In this document: piece after piece, positions 13,701 to 23,843 of the stretch | How the letters are laid out: every line of letters starts with the position of its first letter | How positions within the stretch are numbered: position 1 is the first letter of the stretch | Origin: Leguminivora glycinivorella | Lineage: Eukaryota; Arthropoda; Insecta; Lepidoptera; Tortricidae | Direction of reading: 5' to 3' | Length of the DNA: 64,000 nt | NCBI RefSeq assembly: GCF_023078275.1 | Contig: NC_062983.1 | Span: 13,385,001 to 13,449,000 of the forward strand | Made by a program: the position numbers and the translations under genes | The notes under the pieces: model-generated | The model's database searches: none | Told to the model about the DNA's origin: nothing | The model's input: only the letters and a program-made list of their open reading frames with translations

Positions 13701-15070
13701 TGTATGTTTTTTACAAATGCTATGAGATATCTCACCATTATATCTGGCCAATGCTTTGACAAGTTGATGTCTGCCTGACCCAGTAGGCCCCGACAATAGC
13801 AGCATTGGTAAAATTGGACTTGACAAAGAAGAAGACAGGTCACCTGAAAAAACAAAATGGTTTTATTGAACTCAAAAAAAGATTGTAAAGAAAAACATTA
13901 AAAATAATAATAATTTGCCTTACTTATATCTCCTGTTACAAATGGACTAATAGCATCTTGAATTTGCTCAAATTTTTGCCTCAACCCAGTTGGACAAGAC
14001 TGTATCATTTGCAAGTCAACTTTATCAGTTGCTTCGGATTTGAAAAACTCATCTTTTGGTTTCAGGGCATGGATGTTTTCTCCCAAATTTAGATGTGTAA
14101 CTCCTTTGACAATAAAAAATGACTGAATCACTTTTGAATTATATTTAACTTCTAAGTCTTTTCTGCCATCAATCTTACTACACTTGAAATAAAGTTTTCC
14201 CACTGCTTGTACCAGATCGAGGTACTTATAGTGATATTTGGATGTGACCTCCGGTGTAAGGTCAATACTGAAAATGTCATTGAAACTCACTAATTTAGGT
14301 AGTTCAAAATGATTACTCAAAATTTCTTTAACAAAGTCATTAGACAAATCATAGTCATTTACGATAAGACTGACTTCTGCAGTCTCTGCAATACTCGGTG
14401 CATAATCCAATGAAGGTATAGTCTGAAATGAAATGCTAATATCCCTACAGTGTAGTAGACCAAATGATGATAAAATATTATACATTTCATTTTCTGAAGT
14501 CAGGGCAATATCTTTTTGTACTAATGTTGAGCCCACAACAGGAACTATTCTTATATGATCAAGGCTGCCTGATCTATTATCCATCCATAACTTCTTATGT
14601 AGTTCAGAAGTTAAAAAGTTCAAATTGTATTTAATCAATACATTATCTTTGTCATCATTTTTTTGTTTGTTTTTGTGTATTGATTTCATATCAGGAGTTA
14701 GTTTCAATGCAAGCCATAGGATACCATTGTCGATATAGAATAGATTTTCAGCACTTAATTGTATAAAATCTTCCTTTGATATAAACACACATTTATGTTG
14801 TAACACGGGTAAATTCTCTTCCGCACAATCCTTCAAAAGGTGCCACTGAACGCGTGCAGGTATGGTCTTCAAGTTAAACATATCTACGTCCTTTTTGGCT
14901 AAGACCTTCCTTTGATAAGAGAGCCTAAACTTTACTGCCAAAAACACGAGGAATGTGTAGTAATTGTACTTTGGGTATATCACTTTTAGGCAAAATTTTA
15001 CTATCCATAGTTGAACAGTAATGCGTTCATTCATAATTAACAAAAAGAACAAAAAATAAACAATATTCAC
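4741..15070 (-). CDS. Pex6: Pex6, peroxisomal AAA+ ATPase (peroxisome assembly factor 2)
   Basis: Ten exons join in frame to 932 residues: 15070-13924, 13843-13736, 13358-13225, 12859-12367, 11893-11726, 11643-11497, 11046-10888, 8408-8246, 5467-5328, 4880-4741 (TGA). Pex6 pairs with Pex1 in the motor that pulls ubiquitinated PEX5 from the peroxisomal membrane. The N-terminal exon is a divergent substrate/adaptor region. D1 is degenerate: GPTGSGRHQ lacks the Walker A lysine, and its Walker B equivalent reads LVLLDNFE. D2 is complete: HWEDIGGLDKLK, Walker A GPPGCGKT, GPELLNMYIGQSEENVR, Walker B VFLDELD, and the second region of homology ATNRPDLL..RPGRLDK. These match the PEX6 D2 signature. The start may be 15070 or the second Met twelve codons on. 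The D2 exon 11046-10888 is followed by 15 truncated copies of itself (9061-10890). Its own donor is GTAACG, while the last array unit carries the stronger GTATGT. Confidence 0.93.
5100..5327. other. Pex6 penultimate intron remainder, nothing else seen
   Basis: AT-rich intronic sequence between the last two Pex6 exons. The open frames here are extensions of the exons into introns. Confidence 0.4.
6577..6797. repeat. Nested inverted-repeat element in a Pex6 intron
   Basis: An inner pair, TACGATACAAGTGCGTAAAA (6577 on) and TTCGCACGTGTATCGTACG (to 6697), is inverted. The sequence from 6701 (TTTTTCAGTACAGATG) pairs with 6782-6797 (CATCTGTACTGAAAAA). The whole can form two hairpins in series. No coding sequence is present; it is a MITE-like repeat. 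Confidence 0.6.
7972..8109. mobile_element. Hairpin MITE in a Pex6 intron
   Basis: The left arm (GCCACGACATTGGTCTAAGC and on through GCGACAGCGGTGAGCGG) pairs with the right arm ending AGACCAATGTCGTGGC. The arms are about 40 bp around a loop of about 55 bp. No target duplication is obvious. Confidence 0.75.
9056..10890 (-). repeat. Fifteen-unit, 122-bp tandem array derived from the Pex6 D2 Walker B exon
   Basis: Units begin at 9061 and repeat every 122 bp to 10769. The sixteenth occurrence, at 10891, is the real exon. Read on the minus strand, each unit has 32 nt starting GTAACGCACAG and ending CTGCACAG, then 90 nt ending GTCACGCAGGCTGAAG. The 90 nt align to the Pex6 exon with two differences. 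GAC is changed to CAC, so the Walker B FLDEL becomes FLHEL. An in-frame 33-nt deletion removes most of DALAPRRGAAGD. Units are nearly identical; the unit at 9671 has C to T at 9702. The 90 nt are flanked by AG and GT and would fit phase 1 to phase 1. The unit at 9061 runs on into GTATGTTACTTATG, probably the ancestral donor. Overlapping 110-codon frames here are by-products of the repeat. Confidence 0.95.
12190..12290 (+). mobile_element. tRNA-derived SINE head or tRNA-like relic in a Pex6 intron
   Basis: An A-box-like TGGCCGAGTGG and a B-box-like GGTTCGATTCC are spaced as in a tRNA with a long variable arm (Ser/Leu type). The acceptor stem does not pair properly, so this is not a functional tRNA gene. 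Lepidopteran SINEs often carry such heads. It lies between Pex6 exons 12367 and 11893, antisense to the gene. Confidence 0.55.
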
Positions 15071-15316
15071 ACAAGATTTTCAAGTCATCAAATACTCTGA
15101 TAAATGATAACAACATACAATGATGGATATGTCAAAGTCACTGTCAAACAAAGGATTTACAAGTAAGCTATTCCAGACACCAATAAAACCACCGAATATG
15201 TTATCCTAATCGCTAGGTTAACATAAACCGTTTATACCGGTTTTTGTAAGCCCTCACGGAACCCCTAATATTGTAGCAACACTAGACGTCGTCCATCTTT
15301 CTTTCCGGTTTTCAAG
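15071..15316. promoter_or_regulatory. Shared divergent promoter of Pex6 and RpS25
   Basis: The two start codons face apart 246 bp from each other. A pyrimidine tract, CATCTTTCTTTCC at about 15293-15306, lies just before the RpS25 ATG and fits the TOP initiation motif of ribosomal protein genes. No TATA box is clear. A bidirectional core promoter is inferred from the spacing. Confidence 0.6.
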
Positions 15317-17767
15317 ATGGTGAGTAGTACGTGAGAGCGTTGAAAATTTGTGAATTAAAATAAATATCATATAAATGGAAATCAATACATAGTGTTTAAA
15401 CGTGAAAATCAAGTTATCTTACCTAATTTTCAAGAAGTTTTCATTGTACATGTAGAACATAGTTTTTGAAAGTAAACCTCGTGGCGATGTCGGTTGTCAA
15501 CAATATTTTTGTGATTTTAGCCGCCCAAGAAGGACGCGAAATCCTCGGCCAAGCAGCCGCAAAAGACACAGAAGAAGAAGGAGGGGTCTGGTGGCGGCAA
15601 AGCCAAGAAGAAGGTATGTAATTTGTTAGTGTTCTAAAGTGAGGTTATGTCCATGTCACTTGATGTTCTCGGCTTTTGACAGCCTTTGGTTTATGAAGAA
15701 CTTGTACAGTGATTTTCAAATTGAAGTACCAGATGATTAACAATTTACGCTTGAACTTTAGTGAGAGTAAAATCTGATATATTGAGGCTGATGGTGCTTT
15801 GAAGCATATCTCCAAACCTAACCTTGTACCTGTATACGTTACTAATACCATTTTGTAATTTGCAGAAGTGGTCCAAAGGAAAAGTCCGTGACAAGTTGAA
15901 CAACCAGGTTTTGTTCGACAAGGCCACCTACGACAAACTGTACAAGGAAGTGCCCCAATACAAGCTGATCACACCCGCCGTGGTCTCCGAAAGGCTAAAG
16001 GTCCGCGGCTCCCTCGCCAGGCGCGCGCTCGTTGAGCTTAGGGAAAAAGGTAAGCATAAGTGCTTTTAGAATAATTATTCACAGATATTTCAATTGAGAC
16101 CAAAATATGACAGATGTTTTGTACAGGAATTTGTGGTTTTGTGTGTGTTCCACGCATTTTTTTTAAATCAATGATTAAACAATTCAAAGGGTGTATAGCT
16201 AAGGTTTACATGATTTGTCTCTTTTAAGATTAGATTTAATGACAAATTAAATATGCATAATTTTTATCATAAACCAGGTATGCATAATAATGCAGTACCT
16301 GGGTGAACGAGCTTCGCTCGGAGTTCGAAAACTCTACAATTCGCGTTTTTTGGGACTTAAGGCTAAGCTAGATCGATTTTTCACCCCCGAAAACCCTCAC
16401 ATAACAAATTTCAGCGAAATTGTTAGAGTGGTTCCCTAGATTGCTGATATATATAAATAAATAAATAAATAACAAGAATTGCTTGTATGAAGGTATAAAA
16501 GATAAGCCTTTTAATATCTTTATACTTTACTGGCTTACAGTTGTCATTCTGCATTTTGTGGCGAATTTTCCTGGTATAAGGCCCTCAGCTGGGCATGTAA
16601 TAGGCATTCCTCATACACGGGGCTGGTCCAAGCGGGAACACCATTTGGAACCACATTGTACAAGGAGATACTTTTTGCACTTTTGATCGCTAGTCCTGAC
16701 ACATATTTAATATGCAATATCTAGCTTGTTTTGCTGAAACCTAACATATAAGACAAAGCTTTATACCACTGCTAATCCTAAGTGGTTAGAAAGTTAAGTT
16801 TTAAACTATTTTTAACTACTAATTAATAATTTCATTATCATCCTAATAAAGTAAATGAATTCTTAAGAATCCCTAGGTTTTATTTAAAAAATAAAGTAGT
16901 GTTACATTAAAATCCTTGCATATATATTTTTTTCTCAAACATGGTATGAAATATTGATGTTATGTGCCTTATAATTGGCAGCGAAGTATGACGTTGCAGG
17001 TTAGGACGATTGATAGATAATGGAATTTCATACAAACCTTGCAGGCCAAGGCTGGCAAAGTCCTCTTTTTTAATTTCCAAACACAGATAATTGTGACATA
17101 ACATCCAGGTATTTAGCCAATTAAAAAAAAACTATAAGGGGCTTTATAGACGTGCCGACTGCAACTGGTACGGGCCCTAGACAATATTTGATTTTGGGTG
17201 CGTTTTCATACAAAAAAAATTTTTTCGTTTTTTTTTGAATTTTTTTTTTAACTTTTTGTTTTTTTATAAGCGTATACAGGGCATCAAAGGGGAACGAAAA
17301 TTCGATTATTTTTGCGCTACGACGCACCGTTTAGAAGATACAGCCATCCAAAGTTACTATTTTCAGTAGACTTTATTTATTTCATACCATGTTTGAGAAA
17401 AGCACTATACATACCTCGGCGGGAAATGGGGTTGCCCGCCTCAGACCTATCCGGTCCTATCTGGACCTATCTATATTTCTTCTGCCGGCAACCCCCTTTG
17501 TCCCGGCCTCTGTAGTAATGTACTATTTCATTCTCAAACCTCGAATGAAAATATTTTGTGATGATCATTTCTACTGGAAAATCCATGACAGTTAAAAGCT
17601 GATATATTGAGTCTGATTTTTTCAACACCCCGAAGCTCATCATTGTGGTGTTTATTACATTATTTAACAACTATTATATTGTTCCAGGTTTAATCAAGCA
17701 GGTAGTCCAACACCACGGACAGGTCATCTACACTCGCGCGACAAAGGGTGACGACCCCGTCGCGTAA
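15317..17767 (+). CDS. RpS25: 40S ribosomal protein S25 (eS25)
   Basis: Four exons give 119 residues: 15317-15319 (the ATG alone), 15521-15613, 15866-16049 and 17688-17767 (TAA). The product begins MPPKKDAKSSAKQ, has the Lys-rich eukaryotic N-terminal tail, then the winged-helix core KKKWSKGKVRDKLNNQVLF..LITPAVVSERLKVRGSLARRAL, and ends GLIKQVVQHHGQVIYTRATK with a short tail. Length and motifs match eS25 throughout. An ATG-only first exon is a common layout in ribosomal protein genes. Introns are GT-AG; the last is 1.6 kb and holds repeats. AATAAA lies at 17788-17793. The gene is head to head with Pex6 and converges with TD-1. Confidence 0.97.
16290..16475 (+). repeat. Dispersed repeat in the last RpS25 intron
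   Basis: The segment runs from ACCTGGGTGAACGAGCTTCG through AAGGCTAAGCTAGATCG and CCCCCGAAAACCC to a tail of AAATAAATAAATAAATAA. A body ending in a simple-repeat tail is typical of retroposed 3' ends, and I recognise this block as a repeat kind common in moths. No coding sequence is present. Confidence 0.55.
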
Positions 17768-17787
17768 AATTATGGATAAGGTTACAA

Positions 17788-17793
17788 AATAAA
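17788..17793 (+). terminator. RpS25 polyadenylation signal
   Basis: AATAAA lies 21 bp after the stop codon and is followed by an A-rich stretch. Confidence 0.8.
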
Positions 17794-18299
17794 AAAAAAT
17801 CTTATGTGGTTGTTTTCATTTTTTTTTTATTCTTTAGAGTACCACAGTAGAAAAATTTAGTTACGAATATGATAAATAAACTCTCACAAAAAAAATCTAA
17901 TAGAGATTAAATAATAAGATAACCTTTTTCCAGGCTGCACCAAACTACATAACAAAAAAAGTTATATTCCAATTAACCCATTTTGTTGCTTCATTTGTAG
18001 AAGAGTAACATTTCCCGAAAATACAATCTAATTTCAAACCTTAATTAGTATTGACATGATAAAGTTTCAATAAAATTATACTTGCTCGAGTTGCGTGTAT
18101 GTTATGCTCAGTAAACCGATCGTAGTCTGGAAAAGGGTTAAAATGCAAATTTGTGTGCCGATCTCAAGCAAAGGTACCTACCATACAATTCCCAAGGACT
18201 AATAATGTATAAAGATCCGACCAAACTTTGTCCTTCAGGTAAGCGACAGTGTTGGACCTTATACTTGAGAAGGTCGTAATGTGTAGTTTGAAAGACTAA

Positions 18300-21200
18300 C
18301 TACCGACACGAACGTTTGTGTTTGTCGTCTAGGTCGCTAATGGTAAACCTCGCTCGCGGGTACACGTCCCTGAGCTGGTCCTTGAAAATTGCCGCCTGCT
18401 CGTCACTTCCCGTCTCGACCACCACATTGGCCTGTAACCAAATCATGAATTGTTACTTTCACATAATGCCACTGAATTGCATAATCTGTAGATGATTAAT
18501 ATGTAGAAATCCAGCATGAGCCTAAAAGTCTTAAGGGCTGATAAAAATGTAAAGTAAACGTAGAACGTACCCAAGTAGTACCAACATCACAATGCACAGG
18601 CATCTGATCAGTGACCATGCTCTTCAGCACAACGTTCTGCTCGGACACCACCTTAGCGAGGTGCGCCAGCCCGTTGCGGTGGTCAGCCACGGGGATGGAA
18701 AAGCGAAGGAGTCTACCGCTCGCGCCCAGGCCGCGCTGTATGCTGCGCGAGAGGCGCCCGCAGTCTATGTTGCCGCCACTTATCACGCACACAGCCCTGG
18801 AACATTTGTTTGTCCCACAAGTTTAGTGCGCAAAGGAACGTGATTCATTTCGTCTCCTCAATAAAAATCCTGGCTTTTATTAAGTTCATAGGAACGAAAA
18901 CATACTAAAGAGCCAGAGACAATTTATGCTCTGGTGCGCTGCGTTTGCGCTAGTCGCGCCATAGTAGGTACAAATCAAGTTTCTTATACTTAACCTACCT
19001 GTACTACCCCACCTAAAAGTTCTACTCCCCTAGTAGGACATTCCTATATCACCATCGGAGTAGGTAAAAGAGGAAGATGCCGGGAATTCGCGGCAGGCAC
19101 TCTGGCCCCACGGGCGCTCCAGCACGCTCACCATGGCCTGCGCGATCGATGACTACTACCAGTTACAACGTGGCATCTTCTAGATAGTTCCAAACTGTAG
19201 ACGAGGTGAAACTCACCGTTTCCCTCTCAGCTCGGGTACGAGCCCCTGCATGACGGCGGCCACGGCGCAGACCCCCGCGCCGTCCGCCACCAGCCGCTCG
19301 CGCTCCAGCACGCTCACCATGGCCTGAGCGATGAACGATTCTTCCACTACCAGCTAAAACGTGGAGACCATTAGATTATTCCAAACTTCCTTAGATAGAT
19401 CTGAAGGATGTATTGGTCTCCTTCAACACCAGAAAAATACAAAAATAAAAATCGTCTGAAATCATATAATAGCTCCAAAACTTAGATTGAGCTTTATTTA
19501 GAGGTAGATTGCTGCATTTGCAGCATATAGATATGCTGTTGGTATACGAAGAGTCCGATTTTTGAACTTTGGTGACAGCCTCGCCTTTTCAATTTTATTC
19601 AGTAATGAGATTAATAAGTATACGCAATACAAGACTAGCAAACATTTTAGTCCTTCGAACCGGATATAATTTTCAGCAGAAAGTAATGAAGTATTCTAAC
19701 CATTCTATCCAGTTTGCCCTTGATAGTGGCAAAGGCGTTAGAGCCCGCAGAAGAAGCGTTAAGCCCATCAGCCAGGTTGGGCACGACCGGCACATTCACT
19801 GGGGTCCCGGCCTGTAGCGCCTTCATCATCTTCGGAACTTTAGCGCATTCCGCTCCCTATAGATACAAACTAAATTAAACGAATATCGTGTCACGCCATG
19901 GTCACTCCGATTAAGCTAGGAACATATTACGCGGACGTCCGTCGTAAAACGACCGCGACCGCGACCGAACAGTGTGCACGGAACAAAACATCCAGCGAGC
20001 CAGATTTCGAACGGACGTCCATGCGCTCAAGGCCACGTCCACGTCCGTCGACCGATAGTTTGCACGGTTATGTGTATTTCCATTGTCCAGATTCCCGTCC
20101 GCGGTCGATTTACGACGGACGTCCGCGTAGTATGTTCCTAGCTTTATAGAGCCATAAGTTTAGGGTCCTAGTTAAATTGGTTATTCAATACTTACGCTAT
20201 GTAATGTCCAATTTAGCTAGAACTCTAAATGGATCAACAATCTACGTCTAAAAAATCTCACTTGCTTTAATTTAAAAACAATCGTATGTAAGTAATTTGC
20301 ACTCTTGTCGTTCCCAGAGTACCTATAAACAATAAAATACTTAGTGATTTTGTATGAAGAGATCCTTTACAACGCTACTACTGAAATCGTTCTGTTATGT
20401 TGCAGTGCTTCTGATTTACAATGTTTCTTTCACTTTGCCATTTGCCGATATGCAGAAATACACCTTAGTGATATATACCGCAATAAGTCATTGAAAGTGA
20501 TCGATATCTCACGTAAACAAGACAGGAGCACTTTAGCTTCTTGCAAGCGACGAGCACGGCCGCGAGGAGCCCGCCGCTCGCCGCGGGCACGATCACCGCG
20601 TCCAGCTCCGGGAGCTGCGTCACTATCTCCACGCCCACAGTGCCTAGGCCTGCCATCACTTCGGGGTCGTCTGATCTGCAATGCCGTATTCATTCATGAT
20701 TTAGTAGTAGCGTACATTGCTAAGTTGTCCTACACAGGCGTTGTGTCTACGTAAAGTAAGCTGATCTTTTATAAAATGCCGGTAAAACACTTTTCCAACT
20801 GTCATGGTCTTGCAGGTCATCACTGTCATCAGTTGACTAGGTCGTTTACCAATACCTATTATAAAAAAATGTGATACTAGCAATAGGTTGCTAAAAAAAG
20901 ATACTAATACGAATGAACCTCAATATTATCCGATGGCTGTCGTCAGCAACTTTTTGTGCGTAGTCGGTCGCCTCTTGGACATTTTCTCCGAACAAGACCA
21001 CGTCCGCACCGAGCTCCGAGCAGCGATGCACGAGCGCCGGCGGCGTGCGCTCGGGGAGTATCACCATTACCTAGCCAGCATAAGTAGGTATGTGAGTAAT
21101 GTGAGCTAAACGCAAGTGCTAGTCCACGATTGAAAACTGGAGTGATATTTAAACTTGTGCACGCTCGATATGGGCGCCAACTACCACCATCGCCATTTCT

Positions 21201-22215
21201 TTATGACGGTTTATGTACGTTCGGAGCGCGCCTTATGTGGCTCCCTTAATATGAAATGTTTACCGGAACACCGAGTGCCCTGCCGTGGTAGGCGGCTGCC
21301 AGAGCCATGCTGCCGCTCGAAGGGACGACCACTCCTCGTTTGGCCGCGAACTCTGAACAACAGAAGGCGTTGCGGACACCACGCTCTGCCACACTATTGT
21401 CAACAAATTATCTATTATTGACTATAAACTGTAATTATAGGTGTATTTCACTAACGCTAGGGAGCATAGCGTGTTCCAAACGGCACTGCGTGGGAAGGCT
21501 CCCATAAAGGTGAACCCATGATCTGGTCCATACAGTAGGTAGGTAGATAAGTGTAGGTACCTATAAACATAGAACGAAAACAGCCCCTACCAAAATTGCT
21601 GAGGAGATGTAAGAGGCTATAATAGGCTAAGAGACTAGTAGTTATTATGATAATTTCACATATCCAGCAGTCAACTTGTGAAGACAATGTCATATCATAT
21701 CTCACCTTCCTGTATATTGCAGATTTTCGCATTTGAGGTAAAGATTGTAATCCATGTATTTACTTATTTTTGCCTCCTGTAAAATTGTATATAGGTAAAC
21801 ATGATTATTTATATTATTACATTATGTTAATTTTATTAACCCCCGACGCAAAAACGAAGGGGTGTTATAAGTTTGACGTGTCTGTCTGTCTGTCTGTGTG
21901 TGTGTCTGTCTGTGGCATTGTAGCTCCCGAACGGATGAACCGATTTTGATTTAGTTTTTTTTGTCTGTAAGCTGAGTTAGTCGGGAGTGTTCTTAGCCAT
22001 GTTGTATGAAAATCGGTCCACTATGTCGCGGTCGGGGGTTTTTTCAAAATTTTAATTTTGTGGTTAGGTTATTCCTGAAGAATAGACTTTTTGTCTCCAA
22101 ACTTAGTACTTACACACAGTGGGGTATGTATTACACTCCCTTCTATGTTCTCTATTGCCTGTTTTATGTCATTGAAATTTAAAACATGTGGTTGTTCCAT
22201 TTTTTCATACTCCTC
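18300..22215 (-). CDS. TD-1: threonine dehydratase/serine racemase-like protein lacking the PLP lysine
   Basis: Nine exons keep frame: 22215-22114, 21776-21706, 21393-21264, 21070-20919, 20675-20513, 19856-19701, 19353-19217, 18796-18571, 18431-18300 (TAG), giving about 422 residues without a first exon that I could not place (an in-exon Met lies at 22200). Exon lengths 71, 163, 156, 137 and 226 equal those of TD-2, so the gene model is firm. The donor at 20918 (GTTCAT) is weak. The PLP lysine motif SFKERGA of the relatives reads SVAERGV, so Lys is Ala (residue 60 of the visible part). The cofactor motif SxGNH reads SSGSM, and the glycine loop reads AASGGLL. The C-terminal SGGN and an ACT-like domain remain. 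Loss of the Schiff-base lysine in an intact frame suggests a pseudoenzyme, perhaps regulatory. It lies inverted relative to TD-2, TD-3 and TD-4. Confidence 0.87.
19085..19195 (-). pseudogene. Partial tandem copy of TD-1 exon 8
   Basis: The block CGCTCCAGCACGCTCACCAT..GGCCTG..GCGAT, followed by ACTACCAG and an AACGTGG intron flank, repeats the 5' half of TD-1 exon 8 (19353 side) about 184 bp downstream. The copy has small deletions and no open frame, so it is a relic inside the following intron. Confidence 0.75.
19914..20143. mobile_element. 230-bp MITE with TTA target duplication
   Basis: Arms AGCTAGGAACATATTACGCG.. and ..CGCGTAGTATGTTCCTAGCT are inverted over about 40 bp. TTA is present on both sides (19911-19913, 20144-20146). 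The TTA duplication fits PIF/Harbinger-type MITEs. It lies in the TD-1 intron between exons 20675-20513 and 19856-19701. The GACGTCCG motif recurs inside the element. Confidence 0.85.
21838..22055 (+). repeat. Dispersed repeat with CTGT microsatellite
   Basis: This starts at about CCCCGACGCAAAAACGAAGG, contains (TGTC)n/(TG)n, then CGAACGGATGAACCGATTTTG, and ends in CGGTCGGGGGTTTT. I recognise it as a repeat found widely in moth and butterfly introns, but cannot assign its class. It sits between TD-1 exons 22215-22114 and 21776-21706. Confidence 0.55.
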
Positions 22216-23015
22216 CTAAAATGTTTACAATAAAGTTAGCAAATATACAAATGTGCCCCAGTTATGACATAAGTAAATGTATAAATAATATGACCCCGGC
22301 AGGTATAACAAACAGTGCTCAATTTGGTCATTGGAAGGCACTGCAAGATTGAAATAGAACAACACCATTACCCAACATTATGCAAAGTAAGGTATCAATG
22401 GCCTGTTACTCATCATACTACTATAATACTATTCAATTACTATACCATTGTGTATGTTCTGCTGTTTTAATTTAACATGAACACTTTAAATTTAGATTAT
22501 GATTATTTTGCTCAGAAAGGGATCACTGATAGACTGAAAATTATGTCAGTGTGACATATAACATCATAAATAATAATAGAGTAATAGTAAAGTAGTATTA
22601 GTTTGTATATGTCACCATCTTTGAAAAATAATTTCTCAAATGTAATTTCCATTGTATCAACTCAAGTGAAACAAGAAATGGAAAAACAAATTGATCTTAT
22701 TTAATTGCTCCCCTTCAATACCAAGCAAGTCAACATTGATTATCATTAAACCAGTTTATGATGATATAATACATAATTAAATGTTTTGGTTGCATAAAAG
22801 GACATGCAACAGTTAAGTTAGACATTCACCGATAAAATACTGAAGTGAAAGTGTCAGAACATTGAACATAATGAAGAAATATTTAAGAAGCAGTACACCA
22901 CCCAAAGATGATGTATGTATTTAAGGAACAGTACAATTCTTACTCATAGTTGTTGACTCTAGGGAAATGAAACATGTAATTAAATTTACTTAATTATTTT
23001 AATACTAAAATTATA
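22216..23015. other. Intergenic between RPB3 and TD-1
   Basis: AT-rich sequence. It should hold the TD-1 promoter and a short first exon, as the paralogues have first exons of 3 to 25 codons, but no candidate stands out. Confidence 0.35.
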
Positions 23016-23843
23016 CTAATTAATAGCTAAAGCATCATTCTGTGCCTCTTGTGCTAACTGCATTTGAAGATTCAATAGTTTATTCTTTAACACCACAATA
23101 CCCATTAAGACAATATTCTCTGGCTTCAATGCTCCCGATGATTCAACATTGTAGAAAAATTTGTTGGGTTTAGCCTCCCAGTTGAACTCGGCTTCATACT
23201 GGTCTTCGTCCAGCTCGGTGTGCTCACTCTTAGGCCACTCATCTGGCTTGGGGAACAGGGTGTGTCTCATGATATTGTCTGGGTCATATTCAAAACAGAC
23301 ACCCGCTGTTGGGTTCCATTTTGCATGCTCCTTCCCGAATCCTTTCTTAGCGTATGCTCGTAACTTTAATTCCTGTCCTTTTCGTAACTTTATAATCAGT
23401 ATTTCATCAGCCTCACCGTAGTCGGCCTGGTCCTCGTCACGGTGGCGTGAAGTCACGGGCACCACGCGCGGGTCGCTGGACTTCAAGTCGGCTGTTGTCA
23501 CATGTCGCGTTTGGTCATCTGTGCACTTTACGTCTAATGTAAATTCAACACTACACTCTGAACAGAAATCGGCACACATGCAATCTCTGGAGTACCGAAT
23601 TTTGTCGACAACGTCATCAGATATTAGCGGTATGAGACCCACGCGATGTGCGAGAAACTCATCACTAAGTACAGTGGAGTTAGCTTCTAACTGAACCCAG
23701 TCGATAGCCATCGTCGGAGTCTCTGCAATAAATACACGCCGCATACTATTGGCGACACTCAGCTCGGTATCCTCGACAACAAATTTCACATTATCGTCTG
23801 TTAGTTCTGTTATATGCACCGATGGCTGGTTGGCGTACGGCAT
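23016..23843 (-). CDS. Polr2C: DNA-directed RNA polymerase II subunit RPB3
   Basis: A single exon of 275 residues, the same length as RPB3 in other animals. The alpha-like dimerisation domain begins VHITELTDDNVKFVVEDTELS. It is followed by NSMRRVFIAETPTMAIDWV and the zinc-binding cluster CMCADFCSEC (Cys 88, 90, 94, 97). Later come the insert KKGFGKEHAKWNPTAG, typical of RPB3, and the C-terminal dimerisation helix. RPB3 pairs with RPB11 to nucleate Pol II assembly in the nucleus. It has no intron, unlike its neighbours, but appears intact; this could be intron loss. It lies upstream of TD-1 on the same strand. Confidence 0.97.
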   Translation of the reverse strand: MPYANQPSVHITELTDDNVKFVVEDTELSVANSMRRVFIAETPTMAIDWVQLEANSTVLSDEFLAHRVGLIPLISDDVVDKIRYSRDCMCADFCSECSVEFTLDVKCTDDQTRHVTTADLKSSDPRVVPVTSRHRDEDQADYGEADEILIIKLRKGQELKLRAYAKKGFGKEHAKWNPTAGVCFEYDPDNIMRHTLFPKPDEWPKSEHTELDEDQYEAEFNWEAKPNKFFYNVESSGALKPENIVLMGIVVLKNKLLNLQMQLAQEAQNDALAIN

